NCBI GenBank assembly: GCA_002375495.1
Contig: DFLU01000014.1
Span: 1-64,000 of the forward strand
Origin: Flavobacteriaceae bacterium UBA3611
GTDB taxonomy: Bacteria; Bacteroidota; Bacteroidia; Flavobacteriales; Flavobacteriaceae
Length of the DNA: 64,000 nucleotides
Direction: 5' to 3'
The notes under the pieces were generated by a model that worked only from the letters and a program-made list of their open reading frames with translations, had not been told where the DNA came from and made no database searches. The position numbers were made by a program, and so were the translations under genes. Below, piece after piece: positions 25,599 to 35,676 of this stretch (position 1 is its first letter; every line of letters starts with the position of its first letter).

Positions 25599-26431
25599 TA
25601 TCCGGCAAACCTAAAATTTAGCAACTTTTGCGTATGATCGTACAATTCTGGAAAGTGGTCTTTAAAATCGGTAGGAGATTCTATAAAATACTCGGCAAGT
25701 ACAGCCATAAATTCGTATTGATTGGTAAAAGCATAAGCGCGGAAGTAGCGGGTTTCGTCTAATTTATCTTTTACCTCTTGATGCGTCAATCTCTTTAAGA
25801 TATTCTGAAATTGCTTTGCAAAACGGGTTGCATCTATATCGCGGCTCTTTTTCGACTCCAATTGCATAGCATGCATAAATTCGTGGATACCCAAATTTAA
25901 ATTATCATCGTTAATTCGGTAGCCATTTTCGAAATCTTTCCAAGAAAACACCAACGCTTTTTGGCGCGGATTGAACTCTCCCTTATGGTACGTCTGATTG
26001 GCTTCACTATAAAATTCTTCTGGATAGACCAACACATACTTGATTAGATCGTATTCGAAATTTTTTCTACCAAAACTTAACATACACCCCACCGCTGCAA
26101 TAAGTGTTTTCATACGTTCTGTAACTACCAAGTTATCGCGACCCACAAACTGTTTACCGGCAATAAAAGTGGCTACTCTATGGCGAAATTGCCGCTTGTG
26201 CTTTGATGAAAGCAAGCTGTAGAAGTAAAACTCATTTTCGAGTACCTGTTGCTGTACTTTCGGTATGTTTCTGAAAACTAAAAAGTGTCTAAAAAGTGGT
26301 TTGTTGAAGGTGTTAGCGTACCAATTTTCAAAAACCCTAAAAAGAAAAAAACCGAAACCCAACAACACAATCGTGTAGGCATACGGTGCCATCCAGGTAG
26401 CATCTGTATCGGTTTGTAGTAGGTACATCAT
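25595..26431 (-). CDS. MtfA-like zinc metallopeptidase with N-terminal anchor
   Basis: The N-terminus carries one membrane segment (APYAYTIVLLGFGFFLF), and the rest matches the MtfA/DUF980 peptidase family: GIHEFMHAMQLE supplies HExxH, and YEFMAVLAEYFIESP supplies the third-ligand Glu helix. E. coli MtfA is a zinc peptidase linked to the Mlc regulator; that partner is not evident here. The start is uncertain: an ATG pair gives 26431 or 26428, and the open frame reaches 26470. Its stop overlaps the convergent YpdA-like gene. Confidence 0.85.
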   Translation of the reverse strand: MMYLLQTDTDATWMAPYAYTIVLLGFGFFLFRVFENWYANTFNKPLFRHFLVFRNIPKVQQQVLENEFYFYSLLSSKHKRQFRHRVATFIAGKQFVGRDNLVVTERMKTLIAAVGCMLSFGRKNFEYDLIKYVLVYPEEFYSEANQTYHKGEFNPRQKALVFSWKDFENGYRINDDNLNLGIHEFMHAMQLESKKSRDIDATRFAKQFQNILKRLTHQEVKDKLDETRYFRAYAFTNQYEFMAVLAEYFIESPTDFKDHFPELYDHTQKLLNFRFAGY

Positions 26432-26513
26432 AATGCAGTAGGGCGCTGAAAGATAGTGAATTATTGGCAAGTAACGCGCCTCACCTTACCAAACGCCCAC
26501 AACCTACCAATTA

Positions 26514-27047
26514 TTACTTCTTGCTACTATCGCCCTTAAATTGTTGTGAATTGTTCTTGAAAAGCACGTTAAAGGTTGTGAGACTACCGTAACAACGGGT
26601 AATGTATTGTTGTAAATCTACTTTTTCTTGGTCGTCTAAAACCTTACTACTATTTATTTTTTGTTCCATGACCCGCAACCGATCGCGTAGCATCACAATT
26701 TTATGAAAAAACGTGTCGATAGGAATTTCTTTATCAGATAACGAACTATCTTTTGGTTTTAACACCATAGTTCCACCTTTGTATTTATCGGCTATCGGAA
26801 CGATTTCCGAAGTATCGCTCCACTTTTTTAAGATGCTGCGAAGGCTTTTTTCCACTTCATAGAAACTCACGGTATCTACTTCATCTTCGGCGGCTTCAAT
26901 TACTTCAAAGTCTGAATCTAAAGGCACAGTTTCTAGGCCATTATCGATAAAAGTGACCCAATACATCCTGCTATCCACATTGGTAACAACACCTTTTCCA
27001 AACTCAGTATGGTTTATACGGGATCCTATGCCTAATACTTTTTTCAT
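26514..27047 (-). CDS. Conserved hypothetical protein with N-terminal Tudor/SH3-like domain
   Basis: A 177-residue cytosolic protein. Residues 1-45 (IGSRINHTEFGKGVVTNVDSRMYWVTFIDNGLETVPLD) follow the pattern of the Tudor-like domain at the C-terminus of PcrA/UvrD helicases, which contacts RNA polymerase. The middle has the RSILKKWSD and FFHKIVMLRDRLRVMEQKIN helices, the latter a likely coiled coil. I do not know a named family; a link to transcription or repair is only inference from the N-terminal fold. The ATG at 27047 is preferred over 27056. Confidence 0.75.
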   Translation of the reverse strand: MKKVLGIGSRINHTEFGKGVVTNVDSRMYWVTFIDNGLETVPLDSDFEVIEAAEDEVDTVSFYEVEKSLRSILKKWSDTSEIVPIADKYKGGTMVLKPKDSSLSDKEIPIDTFFHKIVMLRDRLRVMEQKINSSKVLDDQEKVDLQQYITRCYGSLTTFNVLFKNNSQQFKGDSSKK

Positions 27048-27172
27048 GCTATACAATTTAGTCTGCTACAGCCGTAAAAATAGGTTTTTATATTTCAAAT
27101 GAAAAGAGGCAAACGATGGTTTCAGTTGCACCATTTAAATTTTGTCGTATCTTGGTTCTTCAAACCTAACTA

Positions 27173-28200
27173 ATGAAAAAAATTGAAGTACATTCACTTC
27201 CCTTATACGAAGTAATTCGTGATATAGCAGACGCTTTTAAAGTAAAGTACAAAGAAAACTGTGGCGAATACCACGTAAATGTGCCCAAACGACTGGGGGA
27301 AGGATACATAAAAGGAATCAATTTTGACGGTGGCTTCGGAATCCTAATCTACGACTGCACCTTTAAAGAAGACATTGAATTTCACTTTGTAGTAAACGAT
27401 ATTCACCCGCTTAAATTTCTTTATTGTTTAAAGGAGTACTGCACCACAGATTCCAAGACAACGAGACCAATAACACCATACAGCAATACCAAAGTTCGAT
27501 TGTTGCCAGTAAGAGTACTAATGGCCACATACTTCATTTCACGGCCGATACTGAAATACAAGTAGGCAGTTTAGAATTAAACCGCGATCAATTTCAGAAT
27601 AAAGTGAACTGCGAGTTAAAAAGTTTGTCGCCAGAACTAAAGAAACTTTTCACAGATAAGATGGCGCTCACTGAATTTTATCACAGTGGATATTACAGCC
27701 TGCAGATAGCTGATCTTTTTAATCAGATAGAAAGTTTCGAGAATAATGATTTTGTGAGACGAATTTTCTTGGAAGGGCAGGCATACGACATCCTTACCCA
27801 TCAAATCGTGCAATACCACGATGATATCAGTGAAGACAACGGAAACCAGGTGTTGCGTAGTTATGAAGTTTCAATGATAAAAAAAGCAACCAACATCATC
27901 GATTTTGGTTTGGCCGATCTTGATTCTGTTGAAAAATTAGCTGAAGAAGTAGGGATTAATGTAAACAAACTACAACAAGGGTTTAAATTGATGCACCAAA
28001 CTACCGTAAATGGTTATATTCAACACAGACGAATGTTACACGCAAAAACGTTGTTAAATGACACCGATTTTAATATTTCTGAAATTGTAGAAAAGTTGGG
28101 GCTCTCTAGCAAAAGTTATTTTTCTAAAATCTTTAAAGAAACGTACGGCATCTCTCCTTCCGAATTTAGACAGAATAACAAAAAGTTAAGAATGGAATAA
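27173..28200 (+). pseudogene. AraC-family regulator split by a frameshift
   Basis: The first frame (27173 to about 27432) encodes an N-terminal sensing domain (KIEVHSLPLYEVIRDIADAF ... HPLKFLYCLK) and would stop at 27565. The second frame (27424 to 28200) continues the natural sequence (KGVLHHRFQDNETN) through the AraC helix-turn-helix (DSVEKLAEEVGINVNKLQQGF, ISEIVEKLGLSSKSYFSKIFKETYG). Adding one A to the AAA at 27430-27432 would join LYCLK to GVLHHR in one 343-residue protein. It is either a recent pseudogene or a sequence error. An intact open frame would be a cytoplasmic AraC regulator. Confidence 0.75.
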
Positions 28201-28364
28201 AATACACTTTAATCCAACTTCCTTTAACACATTTCAATAAAAATATAACACTACTGAACAAGTTATAAACAATTAACTTTCAATAAGTTAAATATAGTTA
28301 AAGTTAATTTGAAAAGCTTTCTTGCTTTCTAAATTCACATCATAACAACTTAAAAACTTAGAAA

Positions 28365-28523
28365 ATGAAAGACTTAATTTGGTTAATTGTAGTTATCCTA
28401 GTAGTAGGATGGCTTATTGGATTTATTGGCTTTGGAGCCGCGGTTGGTAACTTGATCCACATTCTACTTGTTCTGGCCGTTATCATGATACTTTATAAAT
28501 TGTTAACGGGAAGAAAGGTATAG
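28365..28523 (+). CDS. Lmo0937-like small membrane protein
   Basis: A 52-residue protein with ATG at 28365 and TAG at 28521. It is two hydrophobic helices (LIWLIVVILVVGWLIGFI and LIHILLVLAVIMILY) joined by GFGAAVGN and ending in TGRKV. This fits the small Lmo0937/DUF5670 family of two-helix inner-membrane proteins, often near stress genes. The function is unknown. A hairpin follows the stop codon. Confidence 0.75.
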   Translation: MKDLIWLIVVILVVGWLIGFIGFGAAVGNLIHILLVLAVIMILYKLLTGRKV

Positions 28524-28547
28524 CTACAATTGCTATTTGATTGGAAG

Positions 28548-28577
28548 ATAGCCTTCACAATTTTTTGTGGAGGCTAT
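28548..28577 (+). terminator. Hairpin after the small membrane protein gene
   Basis: A 13 bp stem (ATAGCCTTCACAA with TTGTGGAGGCTAT, two G-U pairs) with a T4 loop. It is followed only by a short T stretch, so it may be a terminator or a processing hairpin. Confidence 0.6.
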
Positions 28578-28626
28578 TTACATTACCAACAATTAACTAC
28601 CTTTAAAATCGACAAACCACAAACGT

Positions 28627-31566
28627 ATGCCATCTAAAAATATTCTTTTTATTCGTTGCCTGTTTTTCTTGGCTTTTTGCTGTACTTCACTACAATCTAT
28701 TGGGCAGGAACTTCCTGTAAAACACATCAAAGAACGCATTGAGTTTTATAAGCAAAATGCACGCGGACCCTATAAAAGTATCCATTGGTTTTGTGCCGAC
28801 GGAGAAGTACGCGAAGCACGTGACCCTTGTCCTAAAGATAAAGATGAAGCCGTACAGCATGCCGATTATAGGGATGATGTAAAAAAACTAGCAAAAGACC
28901 ACCATATATTTTTTGGAGAAATTTTGGCCAGTACAGACCGTACAGCCTTTTGGGATGCAAAAAACAACCAGAGTAGGTTAAAACAATACCAATTAAACCG
29001 TTATTTAGAGAGCGTAGACGATGGTTGGATCCAGCAAAAATCGCAGTATTACCGTGGTGCTATACAGATTGAAGACGAACAAGCCTGGGGGGTCGAGTTT
29101 TACCAAAAATTTCTACCTAGAGATGAACGGGTTACCAATCAATTTTTCTTGCTGAAACAGTCATTGCGGGATATTCCGCATGATGGCGATACCAATCTCG
29201 CACAATTAATGCGAAGCCAATCTAAAAATATAGCCGATGCATTTCCGAAGTTTATGGATGCCCGCATCAAAATTCATGGCAATCCTACCAAAGAAGATAT
29301 AGCCATGGTGAAAAAATTTCAGCAAGATAATGCAGCTAAACTTTCAACAGAATTAAAAACGGAGTTGGCAGCATTAGAAAAAACCTTAGAAGAATTTCAT
29401 GCCCCTGTAAATTTGACGGCACTCAAAACCCAAGTAAATCAACTTTCTAACGCCAATACAATCAAGACAAGGCTGCTTTCTTTTGTCGAAAGCTATGATG
29501 ACACAGCAAATCCGGAAAGTACATTAGTTGACCTTGCCGACATTTTATGTGTTATTCGCACGAGTATTACCGATGCCGCAAGCGGAAATGACCGACTTCT
29601 ATTGCTTGATCTTTCAAATAAATTTGAAGATATTTTACTGAAAAAATCACAAGAATGGCAACCTGACGACCTTTTGGGCCTTATGGAGAAAATTCGAAAC
29701 CTCAGTTTGGCGGCAGCTGGCACCGGACTTATAGAACTTTGGGAATGGAACACCATTGCGCCTGCCCTGGAAACACATTTAGGAACTACAGAACTCTCTA
29801 TAAAAGACCTTACCGAGTTTCTAGAAGCTTCTCGCGGTGTAGTTGAGTGGAGCGCGTCTATGGTGAAAGCAAACTATCAGGACATTGTAGATAGTTACAC
29901 AACGTTTGAACCATTGAGTTATGGTTTTATAGACGATAGAATTCGCTCGAGCGTGGCGCTCGATCTGGGGAAGGCAGTGAGCAAACTGGGTAGTAAAATT
30001 GCCGAACATGCCAACCTTTCAAACTCTGTTATGAAACTTGATTCACAGAGTACGGTTCGCGGTCTGAATCCTGGGTACGCCTTTGGAGAATTAGTGGTAG
30101 TTCCAGAATCTTCAGAGAACATAGAAATCAACCCCAACCATATCTATATCTTTCAGAAACCTCCAAGCGACTTAAAGCCAGTGGCAGGAATAATGACTGT
30201 TTCAGAAGGAAATTTAGTCTCTCACGTTCAACTGTTGGCACGTAACTTGGGCATACCTAATGCCGCACTCTCAGGGGAGAACTTGAAAGATTTAAAGAAA
30301 TACCATGGAGACAAGGTGTTCTATGCAGTTTCTGCCAAGGGGAATGTTATTTTGAAACCAGAAGATAAAATGTCCCAGGAAGAAAAAGAGTTGTTTTCCA
30401 AAAAAGAGCGCAATTCAGAAAAAATTGCGGTTCCTGTAGATCAAATAAAATTAGATGTTTGCGAAGTTTTAGACATGGCAACCGTAGATGCATCAGATTC
30501 TGGGAAATTGTGCGGCCCAAAAGCAGCTAATCTCGGACAATTGAAAAAAATGTTCCCAGAAAACGTAGTAGAAGGGGTGGTGATTCCCTTCGGAATATTT
30601 AGACAGCATATGGACCAACAAATGCCAGGAGAAACGGTTAGTTATTGGACCTTTTTGATAGACACATTTGCAGAAGCCAATGTAAAAAGAACAAACCAAA
30701 TAGCCGAAGCAGAAGTAGAAGCGTATCAACTTGAACGGCTGGGTAGATTAAAAACTGCTATCGAGGAAATGCCGCTTGAGCCGTACTTCGAAAAACAACT
30801 AGAACAAAAGTTTGCCGCTGCCTTTAAAAACAAAATGGGCAATGTTCCTGTTTTCTTACGAAGCGATACCAACATGGAAGACCTAAAAGAGTTTACTGGC
30901 GCTGGTTTAAATCTGACGCTTTTCAATATTCTTGACAAGGAAAATATTTTAGAAGGCATCAAAAAAGTATGGGCTTCGCCTTATACAGAACGTAGCTTTA
31001 AATGGAGGCAAAAATATTTGAACAACCCAGAAAACGTCTATCCTTCCATTTTGATCATTCCAAGTGTTGATGTAGAATATAGCGGGGTGATGATTACTAA
31101 GGGTATTAATCGCGGTAACGAAGACGATCTAACCGTAGCGTTTAGTCGAGGGGCTGGAGGTGCTGTAGATGGCCAAATAGCAGAAACCCGTTTAGTTACT
31201 GCAGATGATAATGTGATGTTAGCTCCTGCACGAGAACCCGGTTACTTACGATTACCTAAAACGGGAGGGACTACAAAAAACATTACAACCTTTGAAAATC
31301 CTATTCTGAACGAAAAAAATATAGCCGATTTAAGAGACATCGCCGCTCAGGTACGCACCAAAATGCCACAGGAAACCGGTACTGAATACAAAGGAGCTTG
31401 GGATGTAGAATTAGGTTTCGAGAACGATAATTTATGGCTGTTTCAAATCAGACCCTTCGTGGAAAACAAGAATGCAAAAAGTTCAGAATACCTTGCTTCT
31501 ATCACCCCAAAAATTGATTACAATCAAACTGTTTCCCTTTCAGAAGAAATTACATGGAACGAATAA
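28627..31566 (+). CDS. Exported PEP-synthase-like protein with phosphohistidine and ATP-grasp domains
   Basis: A 979-residue protein with a signal peptide (ending LQSIGQ). After an all-helical N-terminal half, residues about 470-580 match a phosphohistidine swivelling domain (SEGNLVSHVQLLARNLGIPNA, His533). The part from about 625 on matches an ATP-grasp PEP/pyruvate-binding domain (CGPKAANLGQLKKMFPENV, VPVFLRSDTNMEDLKEFTGAGL, and the end EYKGAWDVELGFENDNLWLFQIRPF). In classical enzymes the ATP-grasp part precedes the swivelling domain, so the order is reversed. Export is odd for an ATP user; the protein may act in the periplasm on a different substrate. It precedes a serine-hydrolase gene by 17 bases. 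Confidence 0.85.
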   Translation: MPSKNILFIRCLFFLAFCCTSLQSIGQELPVKHIKERIEFYKQNARGPYKSIHWFCADGEVREARDPCPKDKDEAVQHADYRDDVKKLAKDHHIFFGEILASTDRTAFWDAKNNQSRLKQYQLNRYLESVDDGWIQQKSQYYRGAIQIEDEQAWGVEFYQKFLPRDERVTNQFFLLKQSLRDIPHDGDTNLAQLMRSQSKNIADAFPKFMDARIKIHGNPTKEDIAMVKKFQQDNAAKLSTELKTELAALEKTLEEFHAPVNLTALKTQVNQLSNANTIKTRLLSFVESYDDTANPESTLVDLADILCVIRTSITDAASGNDRLLLLDLSNKFEDILLKKSQEWQPDDLLGLMEKIRNLSLAAAGTGLIELWEWNTIAPALETHLGTTELSIKDLTEFLEASRGVVEWSASMVKANYQDIVDSYTTFEPLSYGFIDDRIRSSVALDLGKAVSKLGSKIAEHANLSNSVMKLDSQSTVRGLNPGYAFGELVVVPESSENIEINPNHIYIFQKPPSDLKPVAGIMTVSEGNLVSHVQLLARNLGIPNAALSGENLKDLKKYHGDKVFYAVSAKGNVILKPEDKMSQEEKELFSKKERNSEKIAVPVDQIKLDVCEVLDMATVDASDSGKLCGPKAANLGQLKKMFPENVVEGVVIPFGIFRQHMDQQMPGETVSYWTFLIDTFAEANVKRTNQIAEAEVEAYQLERLGRLKTAIEEMPLEPYFEKQLEQKFAAAFKNKMGNVPVFLRSDTNMEDLKEFTGAGLNLTLFNILDKENILEGIKKVWASPYTERSFKWRQKYLNNPENVYPSILIIPSVDVEYSGVMITKGINRGNEDDLTVAFSRGAGGAVDGQIAETRLVTADDNVMLAPAREPGYLRLPKTGGTTKNITTFENPILNEKNIADLRDIAAQVRTKMPQETGTEYKGAWDVELGFENDNLWLFQIRPFVENKNAKSSEYLASITPKIDYNQTVSLSEEITWNE

Positions 31567-31583
31567 CACAAACCGCAACATTC

Positions 31584-32828
31584 ATGAAAAAATTAGCTTT
31601 TATAATACTCACTATCTGCCTTTTCGTTTCCTTTGGGTTCTACCCAATAGACGGGTATGAACGCACGCAGATAAAAAGATTGTTAGACATACAGCATACC
31701 CTAGATAAAGGCGAAGAATATACTCGAATTCCCTACGGAGCTTTTGGGTCGATTGAAGACATTAAACTAAATCTATTGCCCATTGCAAACACAGGCGTTG
31801 ATGATATCCTGACAGAAGATCCAGAATTTGCAAAGGCGATACAAAAAATAACACCAGGAGGTAATTATTCGCTAGCAATTTTAGACATGACAGACCCTAA
31901 TAATTTAAAATATGCCGCCCATCGTGAAAATGTTGGATACCAACCTGGAAGCGTAGGGAAAATTGCTGTTTTAAACGCAGTTTTTTATCAATTGCAAAAA
32001 ATTTATCCAGACGATTTTGACGCCCGAATCGCGCTGTTGTGCAACAAGATTGTAGATGCACGGTATTGGGGCACAGGAGATCACCACACAGTTCCTATTT
32101 ATGACCCGATTACTGAAAAATTGACCAAACGACAAGTAGTGGCATCAGATAAATTTACATTGTTTGAGTGGTTAGATCACATGGTATCGGTAAGCAATAA
32201 CGGTGCTGCCAGTGTGATGTACCGAGAAGCCATGCTGATGGCTGCCTACGGAAAAGACTATCCGCGCCTCTCTTTAGAAGATTCTGAACAATATTTTGTA
32301 GACACCCCACGAGACACCTTGACCAAATTGGCAAATAGCGTGGTAAACGATCCGCTACGCGAATTGGGGATTAGTGAAGACGACTGGCGTTTGGGCGGAA
32401 TGTTTACGAATCCTGCTGGCAAGTATGTTGGCAGAATGGGCGGCAGTATAGGGAGTCCAAAAGGGTTAATGAAATACCTTGTGAATTTAGAACAAGGAAA
32501 GGTCATAGACACCGCTTCTAGTTTAGAGATGAAGCGCCTTATGTACAGTACCGATCGCAGAATTAGATATGCCCAATCCTCTCGTTTAGACAGCGCTCGG
32601 GTGTATTTTAAATCGGGTAGCTTCTACAGTTGCGACAAAACGAAATCGACACCATGTGGGAAATACGCCGGTAACAGATTTAACTATATGAACTCGGTTA
32701 TTACCGTAGAACATCCAAACGGAAAGAAATACATCGTTTGTTTAATGACCAATGTGTTGAGTAAAAATTCTGGAAGTGCCCACATGTATTTGGCAAGTTC
32801 TATCGATCGAGTAATTACGAATCAATAG
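31584..32828 (+). CDS. Class A beta-lactamase-like exported serine hydrolase
   Basis: The ATG at 31584 gives a signal peptide (MKKLAFIILTICLFVSFGF). The serine-enzyme motifs are GSVGK (SxxK), VSNNGAAS (SxN) and FKSGSF (KTG/KSG). The length (414 residues) exceeds a class A beta-lactamase, and the extra segment may give a different specificity, such as a peptidoglycan peptidase. It lies right after the PEP-synthase-like gene and overlaps the convergent carrier gene by 14 bases. Confidence 0.85.
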   Translation: MKKLAFIILTICLFVSFGFYPIDGYERTQIKRLLDIQHTLDKGEEYTRIPYGAFGSIEDIKLNLLPIANTGVDDILTEDPEFAKAIQKITPGGNYSLAILDMTDPNNLKYAAHRENVGYQPGSVGKIAVLNAVFYQLQKIYPDDFDARIALLCNKIVDARYWGTGDHHTVPIYDPITEKLTKRQVVASDKFTLFEWLDHMVSVSNNGAASVMYREAMLMAAYGKDYPRLSLEDSEQYFVDTPRDTLTKLANSVVNDPLRELGISEDDWRLGGMFTNPAGKYVGRMGGSIGSPKGLMKYLVNLEQGKVIDTASSLEMKRLMYSTDRRIRYAQSSRLDSARVYFKSGSFYSCDKTKSTPCGKYAGNRFNYMNSVITVEHPNGKKYIVCLMTNVLSKNSGSAHMYLASSIDRVITNQ

Positions 32829-35655
32829 TTTGTTGTTTTAATTCTTTATACACTCGAATCGCGAAACGCTGTATGTGCAGGTTTTTGTGCTTGGTAAGTT
32901 TCTGTGCCAAGGTAATTGCTTTTGGGTGGTCTGAATAACGCACTACATTCAGTGCTGCGAGTTTAATTCGGCTACCGCGATTCTTCATCAGCTTTTTAAG
33001 CATCTCCAACTCGGTTTTCATCGGCGTTTCAGTAGGAAGCATGCTGGTGTCGTTCGCATCAACCACATGGTACTCAATTAGGGGTAGGATGGCACTTTTT
33101 AGTCGAGATTTCAGCAGGTTATCTAAAAATTCTACCGCATTAATCTGCACTTCTTTGGTATCACTTTTCAGTCCGTAATACGCCGTATCAATATCAGCTT
33201 GGTCGTATTTCAAACTAAGCAGCTTAAAAATACACTCCAAGCTTTGGTCTAACTGTACCAACAAAACTTCCAAAAGATTCTCTCTCGCAATCATGCGCTC
33301 AGTTTCTGTATCGGTATCAAGGTCATCCTCGGTTTCTTCAGCAAGTACATCTTTTAGTATTGCAATAGCATAGATTGTGTTTTTGTAGAAAGTTCCTTCT
33401 TTCAGCAGAATTTGGGTAAGCAATCGCTGGTCTACTGAAATGTTCGGATATTTCATTTTCAGTGAGTTTAACGACTTCGCGGCCTCAGTACGGATTACAA
33501 AATCCTTACTTTTTAGTAATCGCATGAGCACTTTTACGGCCTCCCTACTCTTAAACGATTCGATTACCTTCGGAATGTGGGGTTTTACATCATTACTTAA
33601 GTTTTCTGAAAGTTCAAGTTGAAGAAAATGTTGCGTTATTTCTGAACCATAAGATCGTAATGCATTTCTTGCAGTACTTCTAAATTCTTTTTCAGCTAGA
33701 AAGGCAAGAAGTGGGCGTATAAAAGGTTCGTATGAAGTGAGACCCGCAGCCTTGATAGCGTGCTTTACCAAATAGGGATCCCTATTGTTGAAGTTGGCCG
33801 ATATAAACGAATAATGTTTCGGTTCTCTGGCGTAGCCAACTGCCGCCATTATTTCTGCCACCTCCTGTTTCCGAAGGTCATTATCTACCGCAAAAAGTTC
33901 TTTTATTTTTTTATCAAGACGTTCACTCAAGTCATATTTTGCTGCCAATTTTTGATTGGTAGCCGCGTCTTTGGCCAAACAGAGAATTGCCGCATTTGAA
34001 ATATAATCTGTAGGATGATCTAAATAGGCACGGAAGATATTCTCATCTTTTATTTGGGTATGGTTTAACAGGTAATCCATTGCGGCATACACCACTTCAT
34101 CATTTTTATACTCTAGCAATTGCTTTATTTCGTTTATGGCAGTTCCTTTATTGTAACTTTTTAATTGCTGAATGGCAGCGGCCTTCACTTGAGGTGAATG
34201 GTTTTTCAGTAGGTTCACGATATGTGGTTGAAAAGTATACAACTTAAAATCTTGCAGACGGTCTAAGAGTTTTAAAATTTCACTCTCGGTACCATGCGTA
34301 AGCACCTGAATGGTAGATTTGGCGGTACGCTCTTTGCGAGATCGTTTTTCTGCTGAATCGTGTACTGAAATAGATTCTTGGATATTGCTGCGGAATGATT
34401 CGAAATACGCTTCACGCAATTTATAGATAAGCACCATCCAGATAAACAGAATAAACAAAATAATGACGGTGATGTATGAAGTACTGAGTTCTAACTTACG
34501 CACGACAAAGATGAGCATAAGACCTGCCAGACCCGTAGCAATACTATCTACCACAACATCGATATATGACTTCGCTTCGTTTTTTATGTGGTAAGGAATA
34601 GGTAAAATAGACAACTCGATGCCCGCTTTGTTTATCGATTGTTTAAAACTGCCATCCATCCCTTTTATAATGATAAGCACCCACAATTCTGGAAAGGTTA
34701 AAAACAATAAGCACCCTATGGCAATTCCGAGTGGTAAGATAAGCAGGTTTGAAGTAACCCCTAACCATGCCAACAAACGATTGGTTAAAAACAATTGAAT
34801 AAGCAAGGCAATTACATTAAAAGTTGAAAACCAAAAACCGAAAAATGAAGCAAGTTCATCACTATCAGGAATGGCCTTATGGGCAAAATCGCTGAATTGA
34901 AAATCTACCAACTTTGCCATAATTACACCTACACCAACGATGGCGGCCAAGAAAGTAAGATGCTTGGAGTCAAGAATTAACCTGAAAGGAGGCGTATTGC
35001 TCTGCAGGTCTTGCTCTTTCCGTTGTTTTCGAACATAGGAAGTAAGTTTCTTTATACGGATGCGCCAAACAGTTTGTAGAATTGGTATACAGCAAAGTAT
35101 TAAAATTGCCGCAACGAGAATCACAATTCTATTTCCGAAGTTAGAAGCCAGTATGGTTGTTACATATCCTCCAAAAATACCCCCAGCAATGGCTCCCGCG
35201 CCAATAAAACCGAATAAACGTTTCGCTTCCCTAGCATTATACACCATGTTTGCTATGATCCAGAATTGCGAGGTGACCAATACCGCAAATATAGAAACGC
35301 TGAGATAGTAGGTATATAAAACCCAATCGTTAAGCGTGCCAGCGTACATTAAAATACTGAGCACGGCAAAAAGCAAACTAAAAAACACAAGTGTAGCGGT
35401 GGTAATCTTGCGTAGTGAGTATTTCTTGACTCCCCGATTGTAGAAGTAAGAAACCACTACGGCAACAATTGCTACCAGAACATACCCAAATGGCAGGTGT
35501 GCGGCACCCAGTGTTGACAAAAACAGTGCATTTACCGTAGGCTTTACCATGAGTAGCACGGTAATAAGCAGAAAGATATATAACTGCATAAAAAAAGAGA
35601 TGCGGATTTCCCCATCTCTTATATCGAAAGTCTTTTTAAAAAGTGTTTTCAGCAT
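32815..35655 (-). CDS. ADP/ATP-carrier-like transporter fused to HEAT repeats
   Basis: A 946-residue protein. The first 420 residues form about twelve membrane helices with the pattern of the NTT-type nucleotide transporter (MLKTLFKKTFDIRDGEIRIS, AKRLFGFIGAGAIAGGIFGGY, GMDGSFKQSINKAGIELSILPIP). The remainder is a soluble array of HEAT-type repeats (for example QVKAAAIQQLKSYNKGTAINEIKQLLE, FVIRTEAAKSLNSLKMK). Similar fusions exist in Bacteroidota and cyanobacteria, where the substrate is not established. It is flanked on both sides by class A-like serine hydrolases, so the three may form a functional unit. Confidence 0.85.
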   Translation of the reverse strand: MLKTLFKKTFDIRDGEIRISFFMQLYIFLLITVLLMVKPTVNALFLSTLGAAHLPFGYVLVAIVAVVVSYFYNRGVKKYSLRKITTATLVFFSLLFAVLSILMYAGTLNDWVLYTYYLSVSIFAVLVTSQFWIIANMVYNAREAKRLFGFIGAGAIAGGIFGGYVTTILASNFGNRIVILVAAILILCCIPILQTVWRIRIKKLTSYVRKQRKEQDLQSNTPPFRLILDSKHLTFLAAIVGVGVIMAKLVDFQFSDFAHKAIPDSDELASFFGFWFSTFNVIALLIQLFLTNRLLAWLGVTSNLLILPLGIAIGCLLFLTFPELWVLIIIKGMDGSFKQSINKAGIELSILPIPYHIKNEAKSYIDVVVDSIATGLAGLMLIFVVRKLELSTSYITVIILFILFIWMVLIYKLREAYFESFRSNIQESISVHDSAEKRSRKERTAKSTIQVLTHGTESEILKLLDRLQDFKLYTFQPHIVNLLKNHSPQVKAAAIQQLKSYNKGTAINEIKQLLEYKNDEVVYAAMDYLLNHTQIKDENIFRAYLDHPTDYISNAAILCLAKDAATNQKLAAKYDLSERLDKKIKELFAVDNDLRKQEVAEIMAAVGYAREPKHYSFISANFNNRDPYLVKHAIKAAGLTSYEPFIRPLLAFLAEKEFRSTARNALRSYGSEITQHFLQLELSENLSNDVKPHIPKVIESFKSREAVKVLMRLLKSKDFVIRTEAAKSLNSLKMKYPNISVDQRLLTQILLKEGTFYKNTIYAIAILKDVLAEETEDDLDTDTETERMIARENLLEVLLVQLDQSLECIFKLLSLKYDQADIDTAYYGLKSDTKEVQINAVEFLDNLLKSRLKSAILPLIEYHVVDANDTSMLPTETPMKTELEMLKKLMKNRGSRIKLAALNVVRYSDHPKAITLAQKLTKHKNLHIQRFAIRVYKELKQQTIDS

Positions 35656-35676
35656 TATAGCATGGCAGTTTATATG

